DNA of 64,000 bases from a virus. The DNA lies in IMG/VR virus record IMGVR_UViG_3300045996_002572, positions 1 to 64,000 of that record, one strand, 5' to 3'. Below, one piece after another: positions 32,311-39,709 of the stretch (positions within the stretch are counted from its first letter, which is position 1; every line of letters starts with the position of its first letter). The notes beneath the pieces are model-generated. The model saw nothing but the letters and a program-made list of their open reading frames with translations. It was not told where the DNA came from and made no database searches. The position numbers and the translations under genes were made by a program.

Positions 32311-33255
32311 GTGGCTACCCCCTTTCAGCGGAGAGCCATCGCGGCGGCTCTACGCCGCGGTGATGTGGTACGCCTGGACCGGATCGCCGGAGCCCGAGAG
32401 GATCTGATCACAGCCCTCTTCCTGGCTTCTATGGAGGGAGCATCCCGGGCCGTGGACGTCGCTGCCCTGGAGAAGGCACTCGAGCAGGGAGACGAGGCCG
32501 CCCTGATCCGGCTCATGCCGGCCGGCGAGTACGCCACGGCAGCCCGGATCCTCGCGAACGGCCTCAGCCCCACGCTCTCGGCAGCGGCCCGGCTGGGCCT
32601 GGAGCAGGTGGCGGCGCAGATCGGCGACGCCGGCACGATCGATCCGGCAGGGCTCACCCGGTGGCTCAGGCGCTACCGCCTCCGGCTGGGCACCTACCTG
32701 GTGAAGACCTCGGGAGAGGCGGCGCTGGAGATCCTTCGGGAGCAGGTGGGCAAGGGGTTGCTCGATCCGAAAGCGGCGGCGCGGGCGATCAAGGACGGCA
32801 TCGGCCTGTCCAAGCCGCAGGCAGTCGAGATCGGCAGGAAGGCCATCAACTGGAAGGCGCAGGGCCTGCCGGACAGCGTCATCGCGGAGCGCATGCAGGC
32901 TGAGAGGGACAAGACGCTCCTCGAACGGGCCCGCCTCTTCGGATCCGATCAGGCGTACGTGACTGCCGAGCAGGGTCAGCTTGAAGCCTGGAGGCAGCAG
33001 CTCGCGGATGGCCGCCTTGCCCCTGAAACGAGGCGGTTTTGGGGGACCCGGCAGGACGATCGAGTCTGCCCCGTGTGCGAGCCCATGAACGGGCAGACCC
33101 GTCCGCTCGGGAGGAAGTTCCGCTCGACCGAGCACAACGGCCTGGGCGAGGAAGCTTTCGACTCACCGGGGCCCCCGCCGTACGGGCCTCACACTTTCTG
33201 CCGATGCTACGTGGTGCTGTTGGCGGTGGCGGGAGAGGTGAGGCTGGCGGCGTGA
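32311..33255 (+). CDS. Minor head protein (MuF / SPP1 gp7-like)
   Basis: 314 residues, GTG start. Helical N-terminal 180 residues, then the diagnostic C-terminal box: RRFWGTRQDDRVCPVCEPMN (about 238-257) and PPYGPHTFCRCYV near the end. MuF-like proteins bind the portal and are packaged with the DNA. Its last 49 bases overlap an antisense gene. Confidence 0.88.
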   Translation: MATPFQRRAIAAALRRGDVVRLDRIAGAREDLITALFLASMEGASRAVDVAALEKALEQGDEAALIRLMPAGEYATAARILANGLSPTLSAAARLGLEQVAAQIGDAGTIDPAGLTRWLRRYRLRLGTYLVKTSGEAALEILREQVGKGLLDPKAAARAIKDGIGLSKPQAVEIGRKAINWKAQGLPDSVIAERMQAERDKTLLERARLFGSDQAYVTAEQGQLEAWRQQLADGRLAPETRRFWGTRQDDRVCPVCEPMNGQTRPLGRKFRSTEHNGLGEEAFDSPGPPPYGPHTFCRCYVVLLAVAGEVRLAA

Positions 33256-33582
33256 TCCGCTTCGAAGACCTTCGAGTGCCAGGGCGCGCGGGCAATCAGG
33301 GCTTCTAATGGGTCTCGGCTAAAATCGATCACCCGCGCCACGGTGCCGTCCGCTTTGTGGATGTAGACCTTATCGGCCCTTGCCTTGGCCCATGCTGTAG
33401 CTGCCCGCCTTGTGGGGAACAGGCGCGAAGCGCGTCGCTCCTTGACGCCTCGCTGCCCATCGGCCTCCTGAGGGGTACACATGGTACGCGACGATCAACC
33501 CGTCAGAACGGCACCACAGGATCCCGCAGTCGGTACTGCCGCAACGGAAGCACACCAGACGCCCCACGTCGCCTGCCGTCAC
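33207..33582 (-). pseudogene. DUF2188-like gene split by a one-base frameshift
   Basis: The first frame, from GTG at 33582, encodes a Cys cluster (LVCFRCGSTDCGILWC) and the start of a DUF2188 domain (YHVYPSGGRWAARRQGA). The domain then continues only in the next frame (SRLFPTRRAATAWAKARAD, VYIHKADGTVARVIDF) to the stop at 33207. A +1 shift near 33415-33435 rejoins them. Either a true broken gene or a one-base assembly insertion. Last gene of the antisense cassette in the head module. Confidence 0.6.
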
Positions 33583-33806
33583 TTCGACCTCCGCCGCAGT
33601 TCGTGAATCGCGGCCGAGGTCATCTCCCTGATCTTGATGCCGTAGAGTCGCTCCAGTTCGATCTCTGCCTTTATCGCGATACCGAGATCGATAGGGATGG
33701 GCACCAGTTTTCCGCCCTCTCGCCGGCACGGAGTAGTCACGGAGTTCGGGTCGGCTCGCGCGATCAGTACCCGCTGCCAGAGGAGGTCCGCGTACCCGTC
33801 GCTCAC
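33579..33806 (-). CDS. Hypothetical protein of the antisense head-module cassette
   Basis: 75 residues from GTG at 33806, coupled by GTGA overlaps on both sides. Beta-rich N-terminal half with LVPIPIDLGIAIKAEIELER and a C-terminal basic helix (SAAIHELRRRSK). Made with the HTH regulator, it may be its partner. No family recognised. Confidence 0.6.
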   Translation of the reverse strand: MSDGYADLLWQRVLIARADPNSVTTPCRREGGKLVPIPIDLGIAIKAEIELERLYGIKIREMTSAAIHELRRRSK

Positions 33807-34072
33807 GACGCAGACGCCCCACCAAAGCCAACGGCATCCAGCACGACCGTCGGCGGCACCCCAATCGCCTCCAGCACGAAACGTAGCGGATCCTCCGGAT
33901 CGTCGACGCTCATGGTCGAGCGGTTCCTGAGGTCGCGCACCTGCCGCTCGGTGATCTCTCCGCCGGGCGCTCCGGCTTTCCTGCGCAGTGCCGACGCGCG
34001 CTCTGCCACCTTCGCAGCACTGAGCTTCCGCTCCCGCATCTTGTCCCGCATCGCCTCGCCTATCGTGGTCAT
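33803..34072 (-). CDS. Small helix-turn-helix regulator
   Basis: 89 residues from ATG at 34072, with GAGGAG six bases upstream. The HTH (MRDKMRERKLSAAKVAERAS ... GEITERQVRDLRNRST) is XRE-like with an insertion between the first two helices. A C-terminal helix (LRFVLEAIGVPPTVVLDAVG) could dimerise. It probably represses its own promoter, whose -10 lies within the GACGCAA/TTGCGTC inverted repeat. Confidence 0.65.
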   Translation of the reverse strand: MTTIGEAMRDKMRERKLSAAKVAERASALRRKAGAPGGEITERQVRDLRNRSTMSVDDPEDPLRFVLEAIGVPPTVVLDAVGFGGASAS

Positions 34073-34091
34073 TCGACGCTCCTCACGTAGC

Positions 34092-34133
34092 TGACGCAAG
34101 TATACCACCTGTCGTTACTGACGGAAGTTGCGT
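34092..34133 (-). promoter_or_regulatory. Promoter/operator of the antisense head-module cassette
   Basis: Minus-strand TATACT at 34103-34098 preceded by TGG (extended -10) gives a start about 20 nt before ATG 34072. GACGCAA at 34092-34098 and TTGCGTC at 34127-34133 are exact inverted arms flanking the promoter. No good -35 is visible. Confidence 0.55.
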
Positions 34134-34242
34134 CTCGTGCCCGCCACTATATGTGGTGTCCCATTAGAGGTGATGGTTCTCCACCTTCACCCGGCGTACG
34201 CGCGAGTTGCCGTCACGTCGTGGAGCGAAAGGCTCTCGCGGT

Positions 34243-34338
34243 CGAGCAGTGCTCGCCATGCAGTGACAGGTAGTGATCCATCCGGCGCCTCCCCGGCGTC
34301 GTCCTCGGGCCAGTGGCCCACCGACCGGTCAGTGACCG
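34243..34338 (+). other. Cluster of three mini-hairpins with identical AGT triloops
   Basis: CGAGC-AGT-GCTCG at 34243-34255, GGGCC-AGT-GGCCC at 34307-34319 and CGGTC-AGT-GACCG at 34326-34338. Stem sequences differ but each has five pairs, a C-G closing pair and the same AGT loop. The last ends 13 bases before the scaffold ATG. In RNA this would be a row of alike protein-binding or translational control stems. Confidence 0.55.
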
Positions 34339-34351
34339 CGGAGATTCCCCG

Positions 34352-35146
34352 ATGAAGCCGAAGGTGTTGAAGGTGGCCCTCGATGGCCAAGAGGTCGAGG
34401 TGTGCCCGGTCCGCAACGGCTGGCCCGTCTGCGTGGATCCGGATGGCAACGAGCGCGAATTCAACACCGAGGACGCCTTTACCAAGCTGAAGAAGCACCC
34501 CGAGGAGCGCACAACCCTTCAGAAGCGAGCCGAGACCGCGGAGCAGGCCCTCGCCGGCCTGGCTGCGCTCGGTGACGTCGACACGATCAAGGCAGCGCTC
34601 GAAACCCAGAAGAACCTCAAGGCCGGCCAATTGATGGCGGCAGGGGAAGCCCAGAAGGTCCGTGACGACGCGGTCCGTGAGGCGACCGAGCGCATCAGGA
34701 CGATGGAGGCGGACCTCTCGGCGGCGCGATCGGAAACCGACCGCCTGGCGATCAGCCACGCCTTCCACGCATCCAAGCACTTCGCCAAGGACGACAAGGG
34801 CAACACCAAGATCCGGCTGAAGCCGTCGGCCGTCCAGGCACTCTTCGGTCACCTTTTCCGCCGCGAGGCGGACGGCACAGTTGCGGCCTACAACGGCGAC
34901 AGCCGCGTGATGTCCCACCAGAACATCGGCGACCCTGCCGACTTCGATGAAGCCCTTCAGATCCTGATCGATAAATCCGAACACCGAGACGACGTCTGGG
35001 CAGGTGTGGCTGCCAACGGCAGCGGTGCAACCGGCGGTGGTCGTGGCGGCGGCGACGGCAAGAGCATCCCGCGCAAGCAGTTCGAATCCATGAGCACGGC
35101 TGAGAGAAACAAGTTCCTCGCCAACGGCGGGGTTCCCACGGACTAG
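34352..35146 (+). CDS. Head scaffolding protein
   Basis: 264 residues from ATG at 34352. A small beta N-terminus (LDGQEVEVCPVRNGWPVC) is followed by coiled coil (~60-150, EERTTLQKRAETAEQALAGL and onward), a short conserved region (IRLKPSAVQALFGHLF) and a Gly-rich tail with a terminal helix. Position just before the coat and this make-up are those of phage scaffolds. Preceded by the triloop hairpins. Confidence 0.75.
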   Translation: MKPKVLKVALDGQEVEVCPVRNGWPVCVDPDGNEREFNTEDAFTKLKKHPEERTTLQKRAETAEQALAGLAALGDVDTIKAALETQKNLKAGQLMAAGEAQKVRDDAVREATERIRTMEADLSAARSETDRLAISHAFHASKHFAKDDKGNTKIRLKPSAVQALFGHLFRREADGTVAAYNGDSRVMSHQNIGDPADFDEALQILIDKSEHRDDVWAGVAANGSGATGGGRGGGDGKSIPRKQFESMSTAERNKFLANGGVPTD

Positions 35147-35193
35147 TCACAGAGGCCGCGAGCGACGCAGCCCCGGCCAGGGAGAACAAGTCA

Positions 35194-36357
35194 ATGCCAG
35201 ATCCGACGAACACCCTGACGGGGCTGATTCCCCACATCCATGCTGGCCTGAACATGGTCGCCCGCGAGCGCACCGGCTTCGTCGCCGCGGTCGCCCGGAA
35301 CAGCGACGCCGAGCGCGCGGCCGTGGGCCAGTCGATTCGGTACCCCATCGTGGGCACGAATCCCGCCGTGACCATCGTCCCCTCCATGACGCCGCCGACT
35401 CCGCCGGGCCAGAACATCACCTACGGAGAGATGACGATCTCCAACATGAAGGCGGTGGAGATCCCGTGGAACGGCGAGGAGACTCGCGGCCTGGAGAACG
35501 CTGGATCTTTCGAGGACGTCATGGCGCAGCAGTTCGCTCAGGGCTTCCGCACGCTCGCCAACGAGATCGAGGCCGACCTCGGCGGCGCCTACGCCTACGC
35601 CTCGCGCGCGGTCGGCACCGCTGGCACGGCTCCCTTCGGCACGCCCGAGGATCTCACGGACGGCGCTCTCGCCATGGCCGTTATGGAAGACAACGGCGCG
35701 CCGACCAACGACCTCCACATGGTGCTCGGCACCGCCGCGATGACCAACATCCGCGGCAAGCAGACCGTCCTCTACAAGGCCAATGAGGCCGGCACCGACG
35801 AGCTGCTCCGCAAGGGCACCATCGGCGAGCTCCAGGGCTTCCAGCTTCACAACTCGGGGTTTGTCAAGGCGCACACCAAGGGCACGGCGGCCAGCTACCT
35901 GGTCGATCTGCTCGCGGGCTACGCGGTCGGCACCTCCACGGTCCATCTCGACACCGGCACCGGCACGCATGTGGCCGGCGATGTGATCACCTTCGCAGGT
36001 GACACCAACAAGTACGTGATCACCACCGGCGCCGCGGGCGACGGCGACAAGGACATCGTCCTCGGCGCCCCGGGCCTGCGTGCGGCGCTCGCCGACGGCG
36101 TCGCGGCCACGACCGGCAACTCCTACCGGGCCAACATCTTCTTCCACCGGAGCGCGATCCAGCTTGTGACGCGCCTCCCCGCCATGCCCCGCGGCGGCGA
36201 CCTCGCCGTCGACACCTACACCGTCCGGGACGAGCACTCCGGCCTGGTCTTCGAGATCGCCCTCTACAAGGGCCACCTGATGAACGCCATCTACATCCGC
36301 ATCTGCTGGGGCTGGGAAGTCGTGAAGCCGGAGTTTCTCGGCATCCTGCTCGGCTAA
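35194..36357 (+). CDS. Major capsid protein, P22 gp5-like
   Basis: 387 residues. The start TLTGLIPHIHAGLNMVARER and AERAAVGQSIRYPIV match the P22-type HK97-fold coat family. A glycine/threonine-rich inserted region (residues ~245-310, with DVITFAGDTNKYVI) corresponds to the I-domain of that family. It builds the procapsid with the preceding scaffold. P22-like coats normally mature without a protease, notable beside the Ntn hydrolase downstream. Confidence 0.85.
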   Translation: MPDPTNTLTGLIPHIHAGLNMVARERTGFVAAVARNSDAERAAVGQSIRYPIVGTNPAVTIVPSMTPPTPPGQNITYGEMTISNMKAVEIPWNGEETRGLENAGSFEDVMAQQFAQGFRTLANEIEADLGGAYAYASRAVGTAGTAPFGTPEDLTDGALAMAVMEDNGAPTNDLHMVLGTAAMTNIRGKQTVLYKANEAGTDELLRKGTIGELQGFQLHNSGFVKAHTKGTAASYLVDLLAGYAVGTSTVHLDTGTGTHVAGDVITFAGDTNKYVITTGAAGDGDKDIVLGAPGLRAALADGVAATTGNSYRANIFFHRSAIQLVTRLPAMPRGGDLAVDTYTVRDEHSGLVFEIALYKGHLMNAIYIRICWGWEVVKPEFLGILLG

Positions 36358-36372
36358 GGAGGAGCCTACATC

Positions 36373-36774
36373 ATGGCTGACACACTGAAGTTGTACGCCG
36401 CGGGCGAGCCGGTCAACGGCAAGCTCTCTGTGATCGTGGATCCCGGCTCGGAGGCGGAGGCCCTCTGGCGAGAGAACGGCTATCTGCCCGAGGACGAGCT
36501 GGCCAAGCGCAAGCTCCACTCGCTCCAGGCCAAGGAGGAGAAGGAGGCGCAGGAGGCTGAGGCTGCCGCCAAGAAGGCGGAGGCGGCAGAGCAGCGCGCG
36601 GCGGTCAAGCTGGCCGAGCAGGCGGCTGCCGAGGCAGCGCTCCGAGATGCACCGCATGTCCCCGAGCCTCCCCTGGTGCCGTCGGCTCCTGTCGAGGAGG
36701 TCGAGCCGGCTCCTAAGGCCACCACTACTCCGAACAAGGGCGGTCGTCCTCGCAAGGAGAAGGGGAAGGCGTGA
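36373..36774 (+). CDS. Hypothetical head-module protein with basic tail
   Basis: 133 residues. A short beta N-terminus (LKLYAAGEPVNGKLSVIV) then an Ala/Glu/Lys coiled coil (~48-95), a Pro-rich stretch, and GGRPRKEKGK, an AT-hook-like basic end. It may bind packaged DNA or decorate the capsid. Overlaps the Ntn-hydrolase gene by four bases. Confidence 0.6.
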   Translation: MADTLKLYAAGEPVNGKLSVIVDPGSEAEALWRENGYLPEDELAKRKLHSLQAKEEKEAQEAEAAAKKAEAAEQRAAVKLAEQAAAEAALRDAPHVPEPPLVPSAPVEEVEPAPKATTTPNKGGRPRKEKGKA

Positions 36775-37379
36775 CCTGCATCGTTGGGGTGGATCTCGGG
36801 GATCGGGTGGTGATCGCTGCGGACCGGCGAGTCACCTGCGGTGACGAGTTGATTTCCGACTCCGAGGAGAAGCTGCTTGCGTTCGGGCCCTGGGTGCTGG
36901 GGCTAGCCGGCACCGTGGCCGCCAAGCAGGCCTTTCTGAAGGCAGCAGGTCCGCTGACGGCAGCCACGAGCGTTGATGAGTTCACCGCCGCCGCCAGCGA
37001 CGCACTAAGGGCCGCCGACTTCAATCTGCACAGTGACCGCGGCGGCCCAAAGGATCACGGTACGTCCTGCGTGCTCGCTTCGCGATTCGGTATCGGGATC
37101 CTGTACTCGTCCGGCGGGGTCACGATGCTCGAGCAGGGCCGGCCCGTGGCGGTCGGCTGCGGATCGCCGTACGCCCTGGGCTACCTGACCGGACGAAAGA
37201 TCGATGAGACGGAGGTGGCGGGCGCCATTCGAGCCGCATGCGATTGGAGTGTCTTCTGCGGCGGTGAGGCGGTAGTCAAGGTGGTGCACCGAGCAGGGCT
37301 GATTGGCCGAGGGCTCGCGTGCGCTCCTGCAGTTTCCTGGACTGCAAACCTGGCGACGGTCGCCCTCGTGGAGCAGTGA
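36771..37379 (+). CDS. Proteasome-beta/HslV-like Ntn hydrolase
   Basis: 202 residues, GTG start. After Met removal the chain begins TCIVGVD, giving an N-terminal Thr. Asp lies at position 17 (VIAADRR) and Lys at 33 (SEEKLLAF), the exact T1-D17-K33 catalytic spacing of proteasome beta and HslV. Later AVGCGSPYALGYL and AACDWSVFCGG match the Ser129 and Asp166 regions. No propeptide or ATPase partner. Encoded between coat and head-completion genes, so a capsid maturation or virion-associated peptidase is plausible. Confidence 0.82.
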   Translation: MTCIVGVDLGDRVVIAADRRVTCGDELISDSEEKLLAFGPWVLGLAGTVAAKQAFLKAAGPLTAATSVDEFTAAASDALRAADFNLHSDRGGPKDHGTSCVLASRFGIGILYSSGGVTMLEQGRPVAVGCGSPYALGYLTGRKIDETEVAGAIRAACDWSVFCGGEAVVKVVHRAGLIGRGLACAPAVSWTANLATVALVEQ

Positions 37380-37816
37380 TGGCCCTCACGGTCGAGGACG
37401 GCACCGGCATCACGGGCGCAGACTCCCCCAACTCGTTGGAGGAGATCACTGCGTACTGTGCCGCTCGACCGAGGATGGCGGGCTGGGCGTCGCTTTCGGA
37501 GGCGCGGCAGGAAGCTGCAGCGCGGGACGCTTCCCGCCGCATGGAGAAGGTGTTTCGCCACCGGATCACAGGGCGGCGAGTGACGGCGGACCAGGGCCTT
37601 TCCTTCCCGAGCGCCGGCGCCTGGGATGCTCGGGGGCTGTCCATCCTCGGCACGTCGGTCCCAGCAGCGTGGAAGGAGGCGCACTGCGAGATGACCTACA
37701 GGGTCGCTTTCGAAGAGCAAGCGCCGATCGAAAGCGTGTCGGATCTCCTTGAGGAGTTCCTCTTCGACCTGGTACAGCCTGCCGGGAAAGTGCTCGTGCA
37801 GCAGGGGTGGGCCTGA
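37379..37816 (+). CDS. Head-completion protein (DnaT-like annotated family)
   Basis: 145 residues. VEDGTGITGADSPNSLEEIT at the start, ASRRMEKVFRHRITGRRV and LSFPSAGAWDARG in the middle match the phage family often labelled DnaT-like ssDNA-binding; its position after the coat marks it as a head-tail connector. Start ATG overlaps the previous stop (TGATG). Confidence 0.72.
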   Translation: MALTVEDGTGITGADSPNSLEEITAYCAARPRMAGWASLSEARQEAAARDASRRMEKVFRHRITGRRVTADQGLSFPSAGAWDARGLSILGTSVPAAWKEAHCEMTYRVAFEEQAPIESVSDLLEEFLFDLVQPAGKVLVQQGWA

Positions 37817-37818
37817 CC

Positions 37819-38190
37819 GTGGCAGCCTACATTACCGCCGAGGAGCTTCGCCTGGATCTTTCCGGAAGGGGCAAGCGCCTTGAGACCCTGATGCCGCCGG
37901 GCGCTTCCTCGCCGGCCGACATCACTCGGCTTTGCGCAACCGCCTCCGCGGTCCTGGATGGAAGGCTCGCGGCCTGCCCCTACGTGGTGCCCATCGACAC
38001 CACGGGCAACGAGCCGCTCGCGGCCCTGCTGCGAGCTCGCGCCACAGATCAGGCGCTGATCGAGTTGAGCGACGGGCTCGACGTGCGCCCGGATTTCATC
38101 CGCGCCGCACAAGAGCGGGTGGACGCCTGGATCAAAGATCTTGCCGCCCGGAAGGCTCACCTTCCCGGCTACACGAGGATCGTGCCGTGA
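37819..38190 (+). CDS. Head-tail joining protein, DUF1320-like
   Basis: 123 residues from GTG at 37819; GTG at 37807 would add four residues. AAYITAEELRLDLSG, then an alpha-helical core (DITRLCATASAVLDGRL) and ARATDQALIELSD fit DUF1320-type connector proteins. Small, in the right place between head and tail genes. Confidence 0.6.
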   Translation: MAAYITAEELRLDLSGRGKRLETLMPPGASSPADITRLCATASAVLDGRLAACPYVVPIDTTGNEPLAALLRARATDQALIELSDGLDVRPDFIRAAQERVDAWIKDLAARKAHLPGYTRIVP

Positions 38191-38909
38191 GCAATGTGGC
38201 GCGCATCAACGTGCAGTACCAGCGGGCGGGCCAGGTGCTCGACTCAGTGGCGGCCCGAGCGAGGAATCCGGCGCCGGCCCGGGCGAAGGTGCCAAAAATC
38301 GCGCGGGCTGGCCGGCAGTCACTGATGGAGGCGGTCACCACCCGCCGCTACATCAACCGGGAGGGAGTCGCAACTGTCTGGCAGGAGCCGGCGCACCTTC
38401 AGGGCCGCCCGATCCCAGACCGCATCCGGGCAGGCGAGCAGATCATGTGGGACGCGCTCACCGGCCGAGGCCCGGGCACTGTCACCCGGATCGGATCGCG
38501 TGGCGTGGAGATCGGCGCCAACGACCTGGTGATCCGCGTGTTGGCGGCCCAGATCGGCAACCGCATCGTGTCGGGAGAGGAGTACCTCCCCTTTGTGACC
38601 GGCCGCTTCACGGAGCGCACGACGCCGGCAAGGTCACGGTTCAGCAAGCCCTCCCTGTGGCGCACCGGACGCGCGCCGCGGCAGGGTCCGCGGCGCGCCA
38701 TCTCCACGCCACCCAAAGGCTTCGACCCGCGTGCGGCGCGGCTGGCAGTTTGGTGGCTCCTCGGGCTCAGCCTGGACCTCTGGTTGAGCTACGACCAGAT
38801 CCGCACCGGTCTCCTCGTGCCGCCCAAGAACATCAATGCCTGGACGCCCGGGGTGCTCACCCGGATTTCGGACACCTACGGCCGCTACATCGTCACGGGG
38901 AAGGCATGA
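38187..38909 (+). CDS. Probable tail-completion protein
   Basis: 240 residues, GTG overlapping the prior TGA. A long helix with basic patches (RARNPAPARAKVPKIARAGR) and a region typical of virion morphogenesis proteins (ANDLVIRVLAAQIGNRIVSG), then VTGRFTERTT. The length and position suggest a head-tail or tail-completion factor. No firm family match. Confidence 0.55.
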   Translation: MSNVARINVQYQRAGQVLDSVAARARNPAPARAKVPKIARAGRQSLMEAVTTRRYINREGVATVWQEPAHLQGRPIPDRIRAGEQIMWDALTGRGPGTVTRIGSRGVEIGANDLVIRVLAAQIGNRIVSGEEYLPFVTGRFTERTTPARSRFSKPSLWRTGRAPRQGPRRAISTPPKGFDPRAARLAVWWLLGLSLDLWLSYDQIRTGLLVPPKNINAWTPGVLTRISDTYGRYIVTGKA

Positions 38910-39448
38910 GGTTCCTGCAGGGTCACTTCTCCGACCGGGACCTCTCGGCCGGCGACCTCGCCCGAGAGGATCTATTCGCGGTCTTCGAGGGCGATCCGAA
39001 GATGCAGGCGATTTTCGGGCCGAACCTGCACACGACGCCGCTCATGCCCTCCACTGTGGATGGAGCTCTCCCGGACTTTTGGGTAACCAACCTGCTGACA
39101 TCAGCGGAGGACCGACCGGGTTGGGTGCAAGGCCAGATCACGCTGCACCTGGTGACGCGGTTCCCCTGGCCGACGCACGAGCCTGTGAGGCGCGGCCAGC
39201 CCGGCCTTGACACGCTCCGGGCTTACTACTGGCGCCTGATCCAGGAGCGGGCGCAGATCCTCTACCGCGAAGTGAACAGCGTCCGAATCCCCTACACCAA
39301 GGCGCCCAAGCCGGGCGGCACCGGCTACGGCCAGATCTCTTTCGACCCCGATCAGTACCTCTTCCGCCTCGCCACTGAGGTGCGGATCGACATCGACGTT
39401 CACGCCGAGAGCGGCAAGCCGCTGAACCTCGTCAACGCAGGCTGGTAA
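38906..39448 (+). CDS. Probable tail terminator
   Basis: 180 residues. AREDLFAVFEGDPKMQAIFG, a strand-rich centre (WVQGQITLHLVTRF) and ATEVRIDIDVHAES are of the kind seen in tail terminator proteins, which cap the tail tube. Follows the completion gene by a four-base overlap. No confident family. Confidence 0.5.
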   Translation: MRFLQGHFSDRDLSAGDLAREDLFAVFEGDPKMQAIFGPNLHTTPLMPSTVDGALPDFWVTNLLTSAEDRPGWVQGQITLHLVTRFPWPTHEPVRRGQPGLDTLRAYYWRLIQERAQILYREVNSVRIPYTKAPKPGGTGYGQISFDPDQYLFRLATEVRIDIDVHAESGKPLNLVNAGW

Positions 39449-39457
39449 GGAGTTCCC

Positions 39458-39709
39458 ATGCTCTACACGATCAAACGCGGAGCGAGCGTGCAGGCCGGCG
39501 TGCCTGAGGTGAAGCTTGAAATCGAAGGCGGCCTGATCTTCGGCGCACCCAACACGACCGGTCACCAGGTCGAGCTGGAGCCTGATCGGGCCGCCAGCCT
39601 TGCCGCCGACGGTTGGCTCGTCGAAGCCGTCAAAACCGCGAAGAAAAAGTCCGAGCCGGAGTCTCCGGCCGAGCCGCCGGCTAAGCGCCGGGGAGGTAGC
39701 GACCGATGA
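39458..39709 (+). CDS. Hypothetical small tail-region protein
   Basis: 83 residues. A small beta domain (LYTIKRGASVQAGVPEVKLE) and a lysine/proline-rich tail (KKKSEPESPAEPPAKRRG). Overlaps the major tail gene by four bases. Function unknown. Confidence 0.55.
   Translation: MLYTIKRGASVQAGVPEVKLEIEGGLIFGAPNTTGHQVELEPDRAASLAADGWLVEAVKTAKKKSEPESPAEPPAKRRGGSDR

Noticed and set aside
35191-36657. Long antisense frame opposite the coat gene
   Set aside because: Coat homology on the plus strand is clear; the antisense protein is low complexity.
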